Of a stretch of DNA of 64,000 nt, positions 9,389-18,474 are shown piece by piece. Location: assembly GCF_900105945.1 (NCBI RefSeq), contig NZ_FNSO01000004.1, positions 806,001 to 870,000 of the forward strand. Reading direction: 5' to 3'. Within the stretch, counting starts at the first letter, position 1. The number at the start of each line of letters is the position of its first letter. This stretch comes from Amycolatopsis tolypomycina (GTDB lineage Bacteria > Actinomycetota > Actinomycetes > Mycobacteriales > Pseudonocardiaceae). The position numbers and the translations under genes were made by a program. The notes below the pieces were generated by a model, which saw only the letters and a program-made list of their open reading frames with translations, was not told where the DNA came from and searched no databases.

Positions 9389-10402
9389 GTGACCGCAGTC
9401 CCGGACACCGATGTCCTCGCCCTAGCGCGCGAGCAGGTCCTCGAGAACGGCGTCGGCCTGGGTGAACAGCAGGTCCTCGACGTGCTCCGGCTGCCCGACG
9501 AGCGGCTGCCCGACCTGCTCGCCCTGGCGCACGAGGTGCGGATGCGCTGGTGCGGCCCCGAGGTCGAGGTCGAGGGCATCATCAGCCTCAAGACCGGCGG
9601 CTGCCCCGAGGACTGCCACTTCTGCTCCCAGTCCGGCCGCTTCCCGACGCCGGTGCGCTCGGCGTGGCTCGACATCCCGAACCTGGTGAAGGCCGCCCGG
9701 CAGACCGCCGAAACCGGCGCGACGGAGTTCTGCATCGTCGCCGCCGTCCGCGGCCCGGACAAGCGGCTGCTCTCGCAGGTCCGCGAGGGCGTCCGCGCGA
9801 TCCGCGCGGACGGCAACGACATCCAGATCGCCTGCTCTCTGGGCATGCTGACGCAGGAGCAGGTCGACGAGCTCGTCGACATGGGCGTCCACCGCTACAA
9901 CCACAACCTCGAGACGGCGCGCTCGCACTTCCCGTCCGTGGTCACGACGCACACGTGGGAAGAGCGCTGGGACACGCTGCGGATGGTCGCCGAGGCGGGC
10001 ATGGAGGTCTGCTGCGGCGGCATCATCGGGATGGGGGAGACGGTCGAGCAGCGCGCGGAGTTCGCCGTGCAGCTGGCCGAGCTGAACCCGCACGAGGTGC
10101 CGATGAACTTCCTCATCCCGCAGCCCGGCACGCCGTACGAGCACTACGAGATCGTGGAGGGCCGCGACGCCCTGCGGACGGTCGCGGCGTTCCGGCTCGC
10201 GATGCCGCGCACGATGCTCCGGTTTGCGGGCGGCCGCGAGCTGACGCTCGGCGACCTCGGCGCGGAGCAGGGCATGCTCGGCGGCATCAACGCGATCATC
10301 GTCGGCAACTACCTGACCAACCTGGGCCGGCCGGCTTCGGCGGACCTGGAGATGCTGGACGAGCTCAAGATGCCCATCAAGGCGCTCAGTGACAGTCTCT
10401 GA
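9389..10402 (+). CDS. bioB: Biotin synthase (radical SAM)
   Basis: Inserts sulfur into dethiobiotin, the last step of biotin synthesis. 337 residues. Seen: the radical-SAM cluster motif Cys72-x3-Cys76-x2-Cys79 ([15 protein letters not shown]), [16 protein letters not shown] and [11 protein letters not shown], all characteristic of BioB. The GTG at 9389 is chosen because AAGGAG lies about 6 nt before it. The 3' end overlaps bsaP by 14 nt, so the two are translated from one message. Confidence 0.97.
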   Translation: MTAVPDTDVLALAREQVLENGVGLGEQQVLDVLRLPDERLPDLLALAHEVRMRWCGPEVEVEGIISLKTGGCPEDCHFCSQSGRFPTPVRSAWLDIPNLVKAARQTAETGATEFCIVAAVRGPDKRLLSQVREGVRAIRADGNDIQIACSLGMLTQEQVDELVDMGVHRYNHNLETARSHFPSVVTTHTWEERWDTLRMVAEAGMEVCCGGIIGMGETVEQRAEFAVQLAELNPHEVPMNFLIPQPGTPYEHYEIVEGRDALRTVAAFRLAMPRTMLRFAGGRELTLGDLGAEQGMLGGINAIIVGNYLTNLGRPASADLEMLDELKMPIKALSDSL

Positions 10403-10604
10403 GCCTGCCTTGGACGCTGCCTTCTGTGTCCACTGTGGACAGCAGTCGCCGGGTGGGGCGGACCACCCGGCGTGCCACAACCCCCGGACGGCGCTGGAGC
10501 CGCCGCGGTACTGCACGTTCTGCGCGCGCCGGCTGGTGGTCCAGGTGAGCCCGCTCGGCTGGACGGCCCGCTGCAGCCGCCACGGCGAGACGGCCAGCGG
10601 CTGA
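10389..10604 (+). CDS. bsaP: Biotin synthase auxiliary protein, Cys-rich
   Basis: 71-residue protein overlapping the bioB end. Seen: CVHCG near residue 13, HPAC near 26, CTFC near 42 and a final CSRHG, i.e. a compact Cys/His-rich metal-binding or Fe-S-type protein. Position and pattern match the mycobacterial BsaP group (the small gene after bioB), reported to be needed for BioB activity, probably by supporting its Fe-S cluster (established for mycobacteria; inferred here). The GTG start lies inside bioB, consistent with translational coupling. Confidence 0.85.
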   Translation: MTVSEPALDAAFCVHCGQQSPGGADHPACHNPRTALEPPRYCTFCARRLVVQVSPLGWTARCSRHGETASG

Positions 10605-10621
10605 CGGCGCCGCGCGGCTGG

Positions 10622-10694
10622 GTAACTAACCGGATCGTTCATTGGTGCGGCGCCGCGAGGGTGCTGCCGCCGGCGTAACTAACCGGATCGTTCA
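10622..10694. repeat. Two copies of a 20-bp operator-like repeat, 53 bp apart
   Basis: GTAACTAACCGGATCGTTCA occurs at 10622-10641 and again, identical, at 10675-10694. The core AACTAACCGGATCGTT pairs with itself at 6 of 8 positions (AAC/GTT outside, CCGG centre), like TetR-type operators. The copies lie just after bsaP and about 110-180 bp before the next start, so they may control the membrane-protein gene at 10801. Confidence 0.55.
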
Positions 10695-10800
10695 CCAGCA
10701 CCCCCGAGCGCGACACGGCGAGCGCCTCACCGCGCGCCCGCACCGACCGGTTACGCTCGGTGGGCACAGCCGCAGGAAACCGTCGCAGGAAGGAGTCCGG

Positions 10801-11397
10801 GTGAGTGAGTCGTCGGGGCCCGCGCACCGGCCGTCGGCCGTGGCCGGCCCGTGGTCCGTGCCCGTGCTGTTCCGGGAACGGCGGCCGCGGGTCGTCGTCA
10901 AGGCCGACCTGCTGCCCGCCGTCAGCGTGCTCGGCACCCTGACCCTGCTGAGCTTCCCGCTCGCCTTCGCGTGGTCGCGGCTCGCGCCGCCGGAGCGGGT
11001 CCGGATCGTCGCCGCCGACGGCACCCAGGGCGCGCTGGAACTGGAGAGCTGGCACCGCTTCGACGACCTGGCCGTCTTCGGGTTTCTCCTGCTGGGGCTG
11101 GGGATCGTCGTCGGTGTCGTCGTCTGGCTGCTGCGCGAACGGCGTGGCCCCGTGGTGTTCCTCGCCGCCGTGCTCGGCGTCGCGCTCGCCGGGGCGCTCG
11201 CGATGCTGCTCGGCGTCGGCTGGGCGAACAGCCACTACGCCGTCACCGGCCCGCCCGCGCTCGGCTCGGTGATCGAACTGGCGCCCCGCCTGGAATCCTG
11301 GTGGGTGCTGCTCACCGGCCCGCTCGGCGTGTCGATCGCCTACAGCCTCCTGGCCACCTGGAACGGCCGCGACGACCTGGGTCGCCGCCTCGGCTGA
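10801..11397 (+). CDS. Small integral membrane protein, unknown function
   Basis: 198 residues. Seen: a polar N-terminus (about 45 residues) and four hydrophobic segments, starting around LLPAVSVLGTLTLLSFPLAFAW, then AVFGFLLLGLGIVVGVVVW, VVFLAAVLGVALAGALAMLL and a weaker one near the end. GTG 10801 follows AGGAAGGAG at good spacing, and a -10-like TACGCT lies about 45 nt upstream. I do not recognise the family. The upstream operator-like repeats suggest local regulation. Confidence 0.8.
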   Translation: MSESSGPAHRPSAVAGPWSVPVLFRERRPRVVVKADLLPAVSVLGTLTLLSFPLAFAWSRLAPPERVRIVAADGTQGALELESWHRFDDLAVFGFLLLGLGIVVGVVVWLLRERRGPVVFLAAVLGVALAGALAMLLGVGWANSHYAVTGPPALGSVIELAPRLESWWVLLTGPLGVSIAYSLLATWNGRDDLGRRLG

Positions 11398-11445
11398 CCG
11401 GTTTCCCCTAAGGTGGTGTCCGTCACCTACAGGGGGGATCCAGCA

Positions 11446-12474
11446 GTGACCGAAGACATCGAAGTTTCGCGGCACAACGCCGTCCGCTTCCCCGGCATCA
11501 GCCCGAGAGCGTACGAGCACCCGGTCGACCGCGGCGCGCTCGCCACGCTGCGTGCGGTGCCCGGGTTCGCCGACGTCGTCAAGGCCGTTTCGGGTTTCTA
11601 CAACGAACGCGGCGAGCGGCTGATGGCGCTCGCGTCGTCGATCCGCGTCGGGCCGAAGCAGTACCCGGAGCTCGAGCGGCTGCGCCACGAATGCGCCGAG
11701 ACGCTCGACCTGCCCGCGGTGCCGAACGTGTTCGTCTTCCAGGACCCGCAGATCCGGGCCGAGGCGGTCGGCATGGACGAGCCGTTCATCCGCGTCAGCA
11801 CCGGGCTCGTCGAGCTGATGAGCGTCGACTCGCTGCGGTTCGTGCTCGGGCACGAGATGGGCCACGTGCTGTCCGGGCACGCCGTCTACCGCACGATCAT
11901 GGTGCGCCTGATCCGCCTGCAGCTGGCGATGTCGTGGACGCCGGTCAGCGCGCTCGGCATCCGCGCCATCGTCGCGGCGCTGCGCGAGTGGTTCCGCAAG
12001 GCCGAGCTGTCGTGCGACCGGGCCGGGCTGCTGTGCAGCCAGGACCCGACGGCGGCGCTGCGCGCCCAGATCCAGGTCGCCGGCGGCATCGACCCGGCCC
12101 GCATCGACGTCCCGTCGTTCCTGCAGCAGGCCGCCGAGTACGAGTCCGTCGAGGACATCCGCGACAGCTTCCTCAAGCTCAAGTCCGTCGAGACCGAGGT
12201 GCACCCGTTCGCCGTGGTCCGCGCGGCCCAGCTGCAGAAGTGGGCGGCCTCCGAGGAGTACCGCGCGATCCTGGCCGGGGACTACCCGCGCCGCGACGGA
12301 GACTCGCCGTCGTCGGACTGGATGGACGACCTGAAGTCGGCGGCCAAGTCCTACAAGGAGGCGTGGAACTCGTCCACGGACCCGCTGACGAAGGTGTTCA
12401 GCGACGTCGGCGGGGCGGTCTCCGGCGCGGCGGGCAAGGTCTGGAACAAGTTCGGCAACGGCTCGGGGGACTGA
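11446..12474 (+). CDS. M48-type metallopeptidase
   Basis: 342 residues. Seen: the zinc motif HEMGH at 136-140 followed by VLSGHAVY, and the downstream metal-binding Glu187 in RKAELSCDRAG, the normal M48 (HtpX/Ste24-related) arrangement. No signal peptide or obvious multi-pass membrane part is seen, although the segment after the motif is moderately hydrophobic. The C-terminal 60 residues are Gly/Ser-rich. GTG 11446 follows AGGGGGG at about 9 nt. Substrate unknown; M48 enzymes often do stress-related quality control. Confidence 0.85.
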   Translation: MTEDIEVSRHNAVRFPGISPRAYEHPVDRGALATLRAVPGFADVVKAVSGFYNERGERLMALASSIRVGPKQYPELERLRHECAETLDLPAVPNVFVFQDPQIRAEAVGMDEPFIRVSTGLVELMSVDSLRFVLGHEMGHVLSGHAVYRTIMVRLIRLQLAMSWTPVSALGIRAIVAALREWFRKAELSCDRAGLLCSQDPTAALRAQIQVAGGIDPARIDVPSFLQQAAEYESVEDIRDSFLKLKSVETEVHPFAVVRAAQLQKWAASEEYRAILAGDYPRRDGDSPSSDWMDDLKSAAKSYKEAWNSSTDPLTKVFSDVGGAVSGAAGKVWNKFGNGSGD

Positions 12475-12491
12475 GCCCCCGGCCGGGCCGG

Positions 12492-12851
12492 TCAGGCGCG
12501 GTCGTGCAGGGTGACCCGGTAGCCGTCGGGGTCGGCGAAGGTGAACGTCCGGCCGAAGGGGCCGTCGATCGGTGCGGAGACGATGGGGTGGCCGTCGGCG
12601 GCCAGCGCGTCGTGGATCGCCTGGACGTCGGTGGCGTGCAGCCAGATCGCGGCCCCGGCGCCCGGCTGCGCGAGATCGGTGCCGGGGATGACCTCCCGGA
12701 GGGCGAACGCGATCGGCTTCGTCTCGAAGACGACGGCGTGCGGCGGGCCGGCCGGCGAGCGGACGAGGCCGAGGTACCGCTCGTAGAACGCCTGGGAAGC
12801 GTCGAGGTCGCGCGCTTGGAACGAGATGAAGTCGGGGCCGGTGGCGGGCAA
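12492..12851 (-). CDS. Glyoxalase/bleomycin-resistance (VOC) family protein
   Basis: 119-residue single VOC domain: FISFQARDLDASQAFYERYLGL at the start (broken here: FISFQARDLD, then FYERYLG) and RTFTFADPDGYRVTLHD at the end, typical of the family. Likely metal-dependent dioxygenase, isomerase or binding protein; substrate unknown. The start chosen is TTG 12851 because AAGGAG lies 7 nt upstream on this strand and no ATG or GTG is available there. It is divergent from a MarR regulator 63 bp away, with two operators between them, so it is very probably that regulator's target. Confidence 0.85.
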   Translation of the reverse strand: MPATGPDFISFQARDLDASQAFYERYLGLVRSPAGPPHAVVFETKPIAFALREVIPGTDLAQPGAGAAIWLHATDVQAIHDALAADGHPIVSAPIDGPFGRTFTFADPDGYRVTLHDRA

Positions 12852-12870
12852 GGTGACGCTCCTTCGTTTC

Positions 12871-12916
12871 GTGTCAGGTTCCTGACACGGCCGACTGTAT
12901 GTCAGGATACTGACAT
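12871..12916. promoter_or_regulatory. Two MarR-type operators between glyoxalase and marR genes
   Basis: Site 1, GTGTCAGGTTCCTGACAC (12871-12888), has perfect 8-bp arms. Site 2, ATGTCAGGATACTGACAT (12899-12916), has perfect 7-bp arms and overlaps the regulator's ATG. The half-site TGTCAG is shared and the centres are 28 bp apart. The arrangement implies autorepression and control of the divergent glyoxalase gene. Confidence 0.75.
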
Positions 12917-13355
12917 GAGTCAAGACGGCATCGACCTCCAGACGTCGCTGGGCTATCTGCTGAAGGAGGCGTCGAGCGCCCTCCGGGTGGCCATGGAGGA
13001 GGTGCTGCGGCCGCTCGGGATGAGCGTGACGCACTACTCCTGCCTCGAGCTGCTGGCCCAGCGGCCGGGCCTGTCGAACTCTGAGCTCGCGCGCGGCGCC
13101 TTCGTGACCCGGCAGTCGATGAACGTGCTGCTCCAGGCGCTCGAACGGGACGGCTACGTGACCCGGCCGGCCGCGCCGCCGGTCGGGAAGGCGTTGCCCA
13201 CCCGCCTCACGCCGCTCGGCAGGCGCAGCCTGGAGCAGGCGACCGCGGCGGTGCGGGCGGTCGAGGTCAGGATGCTGTCCGGGCTGACCGGCGCCGAGCA
13301 GGCGGAGGCGTTCCGGCTCCTGCGGGGCATGGTCCGGTCGCTGCGGGACGGCTAG
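12915..13355 (+). CDS. MarR-family transcriptional regulator
   Basis: 146 residues with a winged-helix core: THYSCLELLAQRPGLSNSELARG, then the recognition helix region VTRQSMNVLLQALERDGYVTR and a wing ending LTPLGRR. Probably a repressor released by a phenolic or oxidant ligand (family knowledge; ligand unknown). Its ATG is covered by one of two TGTCAG palindromes in the divergent gap, so it likely controls itself and the adjacent glyoxalase gene. It ends 3 bp from the convergent Lon-N-domain gene. Confidence 0.92.
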   Translation: MSQDGIDLQTSLGYLLKEASSALRVAMEEVLRPLGMSVTHYSCLELLAQRPGLSNSELARGAFVTRQSMNVLLQALERDGYVTRPAAPPVGKALPTRLTPLGRRSLEQATAAVRAVEVRMLSGLTGAEQAEAFRLLRGMVRSLRDG

Positions 13356-13358
13356 CGG

Positions 13359-14075
13359 TCAGTTCAAGCTGGCCGGCCGGCTCAGGTCGGTCAGCTCGCC
13401 CGGGGGCAGCGGCACCGCGCCCAGCGTGTTCAGGAACCCCGTCTCGCGCGTCAGCAGGCGGCAGGCGATGCGGAGCCGGCGCAGCGGGTGGAGCTCCTCC
13501 AGCAGCCGCTGGCGGTCTTCCAGTGGCAGCAGGCAGTCCGCGGCCAGCGCGTACGCCAGCTCGGCGAGCGTGGTGTCCGGGTCCGGGGCGTGCCAGTCTT
13601 CGCTGCGCCACGCCGTTTCGCAGTACCGCTGGTGGGCTGCGCGGGCCACCGTGGCCAGGCAGTCGGCCATGCCGCCGGACGGGGCGGGCGGGTCGTCGTC
13701 GACCCACTCCACCGAGGCGATCAGGTAGGGCGCCGAAACGCAGTCGAGCTCGCGCAGGCGGAAGCGGCGCCGAGCCTGCGTCACCACGTCGAACCGGCCG
13801 TCCGGCAGGCGCTTGGCCTCGCGCAGGACCGTGCTGCAGCCGATCTCGTACAACTGGTCCAGACCACGCACTTCGCGGGTGAGCGACGACCGCAGCGCGA
13901 CCACGCCGAACTCGCGCCCCGGCACCGTGCCGCTCACCAGATCCGCCGTCAGCTGGCGGTACCGCGGCTCGAAGATGTGCAGCGGGAGCTTGGTGCCGGG
14001 CAGCAGCACGGTCTGAAGCGGGAACAACGGCAGGATCGTCGTCGTCGCGTCACTTTCCGATTCCGGCTCCGTCAC
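13359..14075 (-). CDS. Stand-alone Lon N-terminal (substrate-binding) domain protein
   Basis: 238 residues. Seen: LPLFPLQTVLLPGTKLPLHIFEPRYRQL at the start (IFEPRYRQL is the hallmark), FGVVAL, IGCSTVLRE and RRFRL, i.e. the LON domain with a helical tail, without an ATPase or protease part. Such proteins are common in actinobacteria; the role is unclear, possibly substrate recognition or chaperone-like. It ends against the MarR gene (convergent) and its ATG is 40 bp from the nrtR stop; both read the same way. Confidence 0.88.
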   Translation of the reverse strand: MTEPESESDATTTILPLFPLQTVLLPGTKLPLHIFEPRYRQLTADLVSGTVPGREFGVVALRSSLTREVRGLDQLYEIGCSTVLREAKRLPDGRFDVVTQARRRFRLRELDCVSAPYLIASVEWVDDDPPAPSGGMADCLATVARAAHQRYCETAWRSEDWHAPDPDTTLAELAYALAADCLLPLEDRQRLLEELHPLRRLRIACRLLTRETGFLNTLGAVPLPPGELTDLSRPASLN

Positions 14076-14115
14076 GCGTCCACGGTAAAGGGAGAACGCC
14101 TCCGGCGCAGCACGG

Positions 14116-14811
14116 TCACTTGGACGGCGGCTTGAAGACCGCGAACGGATCGGTGATCTGCATGCCCTTGCCGGCGAAGGAGAACAAGGCCGCGGGCCGT
14201 CCGCCCGAGCGGCCCGGCGGCGCCGTGTGACCGGTGGGCACCAGCAGTCCGCGCCGCGACAGCACGCGCTGCAGGTTCGTCGCCGAGACGCGGTAACCGA
14301 GTGCCGCCGAATACAGGCCGCGCAGCGCGGAAATCGTGAACTCGTCGGGCGCCAGCGCGAAGCCGAGGTTGGTGTAGGAAAGCTTCGAACGCAGCCGGTC
14401 GCGGGCGCGCAGCACGATCGCCTCGTGGTCGAAGGCCGTGCGCGGCAGCTTCGCGACGTCGTGCCACTGCGTGTCCTCGGGCACCTCGGGGTCGACGTCG
14501 GACGGGACCAGCCCGAGGAACGCCGTCGCCACCACGCGCGGCCCCGGCACGCGGTCCGGGGCGCTGAACACCGCGAGCTGCTCGACGTGCTTGAGCTGGC
14601 GGACGTCGACCTTCTCGGCGAGCTGGCGCCGGATCGACGTCTCGACGTCCTCGTCGGGGCGCAGCCGCCCGCCCGGCAGCGACCAGCGGCCGAGGTGCGG
14701 GTCGAGTGCGCGGCGCCACAGCAGCACCCGCAGTGTGTCCGAGCGCACTTGCAGGACCGCGCCCAAAACCTCGTGGGCCAAGGGGGCCTGGGTGTTAAGA
14801 TGACTTCGCAC
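14116..14811 (-). CDS. nrtR: NrtR-type Nudix-related regulator of NAD synthesis
   Basis: 231 residues: an N-terminal Nudix-fold domain (about 15-135) and a C-terminal winged helix (about 150-225) with [26 protein letters not shown] and [12 protein letters not shown], as in NrtR. The Nudix box is degenerate (after GRLRPDE the REUXEE part reads RQLAEK), consistent with ligand sensing rather than hydrolysis. It lies divergent to nadABC with a perfect palindrome between them. In mycobacteria NrtR represses nadABC (established); the same is inferred here. GTG 14811 is chosen because TACAAT lies 8 nt upstream (leaderless); the frame is open further up, into the nadA start, but that is unlikely. Confidence 0.88.
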   Translation of the reverse strand: MRSHLNTQAPLAHEVLGAVLQVRSDTLRVLLWRRALDPHLGRWSLPGGRLRPDEDVETSIRRQLAEKVDVRQLKHVEQLAVFSAPDRVPGPRVVATAFLGLVPSDVDPEVPEDTQWHDVAKLPRTAFDHEAIVLRARDRLRSKLSYTNLGFALAPDEFTISALRGLYSAALGYRVSATNLQRVLSRRGLLVPTGHTAPPGRSGGRPAALFSFAGKGMQITDPFAVFKPPSK

Positions 14812-14837
14812 GGTTTTCGATTGTAAGGCGAAAACCG
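14796..14837. promoter_or_regulatory. nadA/nrtR divergent promoters with NrtR-like operator
   Basis: CGGTTTTCG (14811-14819) and CGAAAACCG (14829-14837) are perfect 9-bp arms with a 9-nt spacer. The spacer with adjoining base contains ATTGTA, on the minus strand a TACAAT -10 box placed 8 nt before the nrtR GTG. On the plus strand TAAGAT (14796-14801) fits a -10 for nadA, putting its start point at the edge of the operator. One bound dimer could block both genes. Confidence 0.7.
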
Positions 14838-14860
14838 GAGACCGGTCCAGGAGGGCCAGC

Positions 14861-15867
<1,007 letters not shown>

Positions 15868-15871
<4 letters not shown>

Positions 15872-17511
15872 CCACGCCGGTTAATGACCCACGGGCGAAA
15901 ACCCCGGTCTGGGAAGCGCGTGCCGACCTGGTCGTGATCGGCAGCGGCGTCGCGGGGCTGACCGCGGCGCTGCGCGCGCAGGCCCTCGGGCTGCACGTCC
16001 TGGTGGTCACCAAGGCCGCCGTCGCGGACGGCAACACGCGCTGGGCACAGGGCGGCGTCGCCGTCGTCCTGGAAAACGAGCACGACCTCGACGACTCGGT
16101 CACCCGGCACGCGGAGGACACCCTCACCGCGGGCGCCGGCCTGTGCGACGAGGTCGCGGTGCGCTCGATCATCGACGGCGGCCCGGCCGCGGTCGCCCGG
16201 CTGCGGGCCGACGGCGCGAAGTTCGACGTCGCGGCTTCCGGGTTGCTCGCGCGGGGCCGCGAAGGCGGGCACAGCGCGTTCCGCGTGATCCACGCGGGCG
16301 GCGACGCGACCGGCGCCGAAGTCGAACGCGCCCTGGTCGCGCAGGCCGGGCAGGCGGGGGTGCCGGTGCTGGAGCACCACATCGCCGTCGACGCGCTGCT
16401 CACCCCGGGCGGACGGGTCGCCGGCGTGACGGTCCTCGACCGCCACGGCGTGCCCGGCGCCGTCCGCGCGTCGGCCGTGCTGGTGGCCAGCGGCGGCCTC
16501 GGGCAGCTCTACCAGGCGACGTCGAACCCGGAAATCGCCACCGGCGACGGGCTGGCGCTCGCGCTGCGGGCCGGCGCGACCGTGGCGGACATCGAGTTCG
16601 TGCAGTTCCACCCGACGGTGCTCTACACGCCGGGCGCGCGCGGCCGCTGCCCGCTGGTCACCGAGGCGGTGCGCGGCGAGGGCGCGACCCTGGTCGACGG
16701 CGCCGGCCTGCCGGTGATGGCCGGCGTGCACCCGCTCGGCGACCTCGCGCCGCGCGACGTCGTCTCGGCGGCGATCACGCGGCGGATGGGGACAGCGCCG
16801 GGCGGCATCGACGACCACGTCTTCCTCGACGCGACCGGCGTCGCGGGCTTCGCGCAGCGGTTTCCGACGGTGTTCGCCGCGTGCGCGGCGCTCGGCCTCG
16901 ACCCCGCCGTGGACCCGATCCCGGTGACCCCGGCGGCGCACTTCTCGTGCGGCGGCGTGGTGACCACTACCGACGGACGCTCGTCGGTGGCCGGGCTCTA
17001 CGCGGCCGGCGAGGTCGCGCGGACCGGGCTGCACGGCGCGAACCGCCTGGCCTCCAACAGCTTGCTCGAAGGCCTGGTCGTCGGGCAGCGCGTCGCGGAG
17101 GCCGTCGCGGCGGACCTCGCGGCCGGGCTGCTGGCCGACCCGGCGCGGGGGCGCCTGCCGTCGCGGACCACCGCGCCGGCGGCCGAACGCGACTCCCTGC
17201 AGCGCGTGATGAGCCGGTACGCGGCCATCGGCCGGGACGCCGACGGGCTGGCCGCGGCCGGCTCGGTGCTCGACCTGTCCCTTTCGGACACTCCGTTGTG
17301 GACGTACGCGGGCGTCGAGGACGCGGCGCTGACCGTGGTGGCGCAGGCGTTGCTCGCCGCGGCCGTCCGGCGCACCGAGTCGCGGGGCTGCCACGTGCGC
17401 ACCGACTTCCCGGGGCGCGAAGACGGCCGGCGGCGCAGCCAGCTCATCCGCCTCAGCCCGTCCGGCCAGCCCGTGCTGGCCGACCCGATCCCCCTGGAGG
17501 GCGTGGCATGA
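15868..17511 (+). CDS. nadB: L-aspartate oxidase
   Basis: FAD enzyme that oxidises aspartate to iminoaspartate for NadA. 547 residues. Seen: the dinucleotide-binding motif [16 protein letters not shown] near residue 14, [17 protein letters not shown], the substrate region FVQFHPTVL, and [25 protein letters not shown] (key parts HFSCGG and GLYAAGE). It overlaps nadA and nadC by 4 nt each, indicating one translationally coupled operon. Confidence 0.97.
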
Positions 17512-18401
17512 CGTTCCCGATCTCCGACTCCGTCCGCCGCCTGATCGCGGCCGCCGGGCTGGACGTCGACGACGTCGAGCGCGTGGTCACCACGGCGCTG
17601 GGCGAGGACCTGCGGTACGGGCCGGACGCGACGACGGCGTCGACCGTGCCGGCTTCCGCCGTCGCCGTCGCCGAGCTGACCCCGCGGGTGGACGGCGTGG
17701 TCGCCGGGCTGCCGGTGGCGCTCGCCGTGTTCGACATGGTGCTGGGCGACGGCTACGAGGTGCTCGCCCGGCGCGAGGACGGCGACCGGCTGGTCGCGGG
17801 CGAGCCCGCGCTGGTGCTGGCCGGGCCGGTGCGCGGGCTGCTCACCGCCGAGCGCACGGCGCTGAACCTGCTGTGCCACCTCTCCGGCGTCGCCACCGCG
17901 ACCGCCGCGTGGGTGTCCGAAGTGGACGGTACCGGGTGCGCGATCCGGGATTCCCGCAAGACGTTGCCGGGCCTGCGGCTGCTGCAGAAGTACGCCGTCC
18001 GCTGCGGCGGCGGCGTCAACCACCGGCTGGGCCTCGGCGACGCGGTGCTGATCAAGGACAACCACGTCGTCGCCGCGGGCTCGGTGACGGCGGCGCTGGC
18101 CGCGGCCCGTGCGCACGCGCCGGAACTGGCCTGCGAGGTCGAGGTCGACACCCTCGAGCAGCTGGAGGAGGCCCTGTCCGCCGGGGCGGACGAGGTGCTG
18201 CTGGACAACTTCACGCCCGAGGAGTGCCGCCGGGCGGTGGCGCGCCGCGACGACGTCTCGCCGAAAACGCGGCTGGAATCCTCTGGTGGGCTCACCCTCG
18301 ACCGTGGTAAGGCCTACGCACTGTCCGGTGTGGACTATCTGTCGGTGGGCGGGCTGACGCATTCCTCGCCGGCGTTGGATCTCGGCATGGACCTTCGCTG
18401 A
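17508..18401 (+). CDS. nadC: Nicotinate-nucleotide pyrophosphorylase (quinolinate phosphoribosyltransferase)
   Basis: Converts quinolinate and PRPP to nicotinate mononucleotide, the third step of de novo NAD synthesis. 297 residues, usual length. Seen: GEDLRYGPD, ERTALNLLCHLSGVAT, DSRKTLPGLR, KYAVRCGGGVNHR and IKDNHV, all standard QPRT motifs, and EVEVDTLEQ in the C-terminal barrel. Last gene of the operon; a strong hairpin follows 24 nt after the stop. Confidence 0.97.
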   Translation: MTFPISDSVRRLIAAAGLDVDDVERVVTTALGEDLRYGPDATTASTVPASAVAVAELTPRVDGVVAGLPVALAVFDMVLGDGYEVLARREDGDRLVAGEPALVLAGPVRGLLTAERTALNLLCHLSGVATATAAWVSEVDGTGCAIRDSRKTLPGLRLLQKYAVRCGGGVNHRLGLGDAVLIKDNHVVAAGSVTAALAAARAHAPELACEVEVDTLEQLEEALSAGADEVLLDNFTPEECRRAVARRDDVSPKTRLESSGGLTLDRGKAYALSGVDYLSVGGLTHSSPALDLGMDLR

Positions 18402-18424
18402 GACGTCGTTCCGGGCTAGACTGG

Positions 18425-18452
18425 CGGTGGCGGACTTCCTTGTCCGCCACCG
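18425..18452 (+). terminator. Terminator hairpin after nadC
   Basis: Perfect 11-bp stem CGGTGGCGGAC / GTCCGCCACCG with a 6-nt loop, followed by TCTTTC. It lies 23 nt after nadC and 22 nt before the mycosin-like start. It argues against the earlier in-frame GTG at 18427 as the start of the next gene. Confidence 0.7.
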
Positions 18453-18474
18453 TCTTTCGGTTTCGGGGGTTCGG

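Noticed and set aside
10622..10694. Attachment-site pair of an integrated element
   Set aside because: Only 53 bp apart, with no integrase or tRNA; an operator pair is simpler.
12852..13034. N-terminal extension of the glyoxalase gene
   Set aside because: It would run through both operators and into the MarR gene; the conserved domain begins right after the TTG with an SD.
18427..18474. Earlier GTG start for the mycosin-like gene
   Set aside because: It lies inside the terminator hairpin after nadC and would put a polar stretch before the signal peptide; GTG 18475 has an SD and a clean signal peptide.
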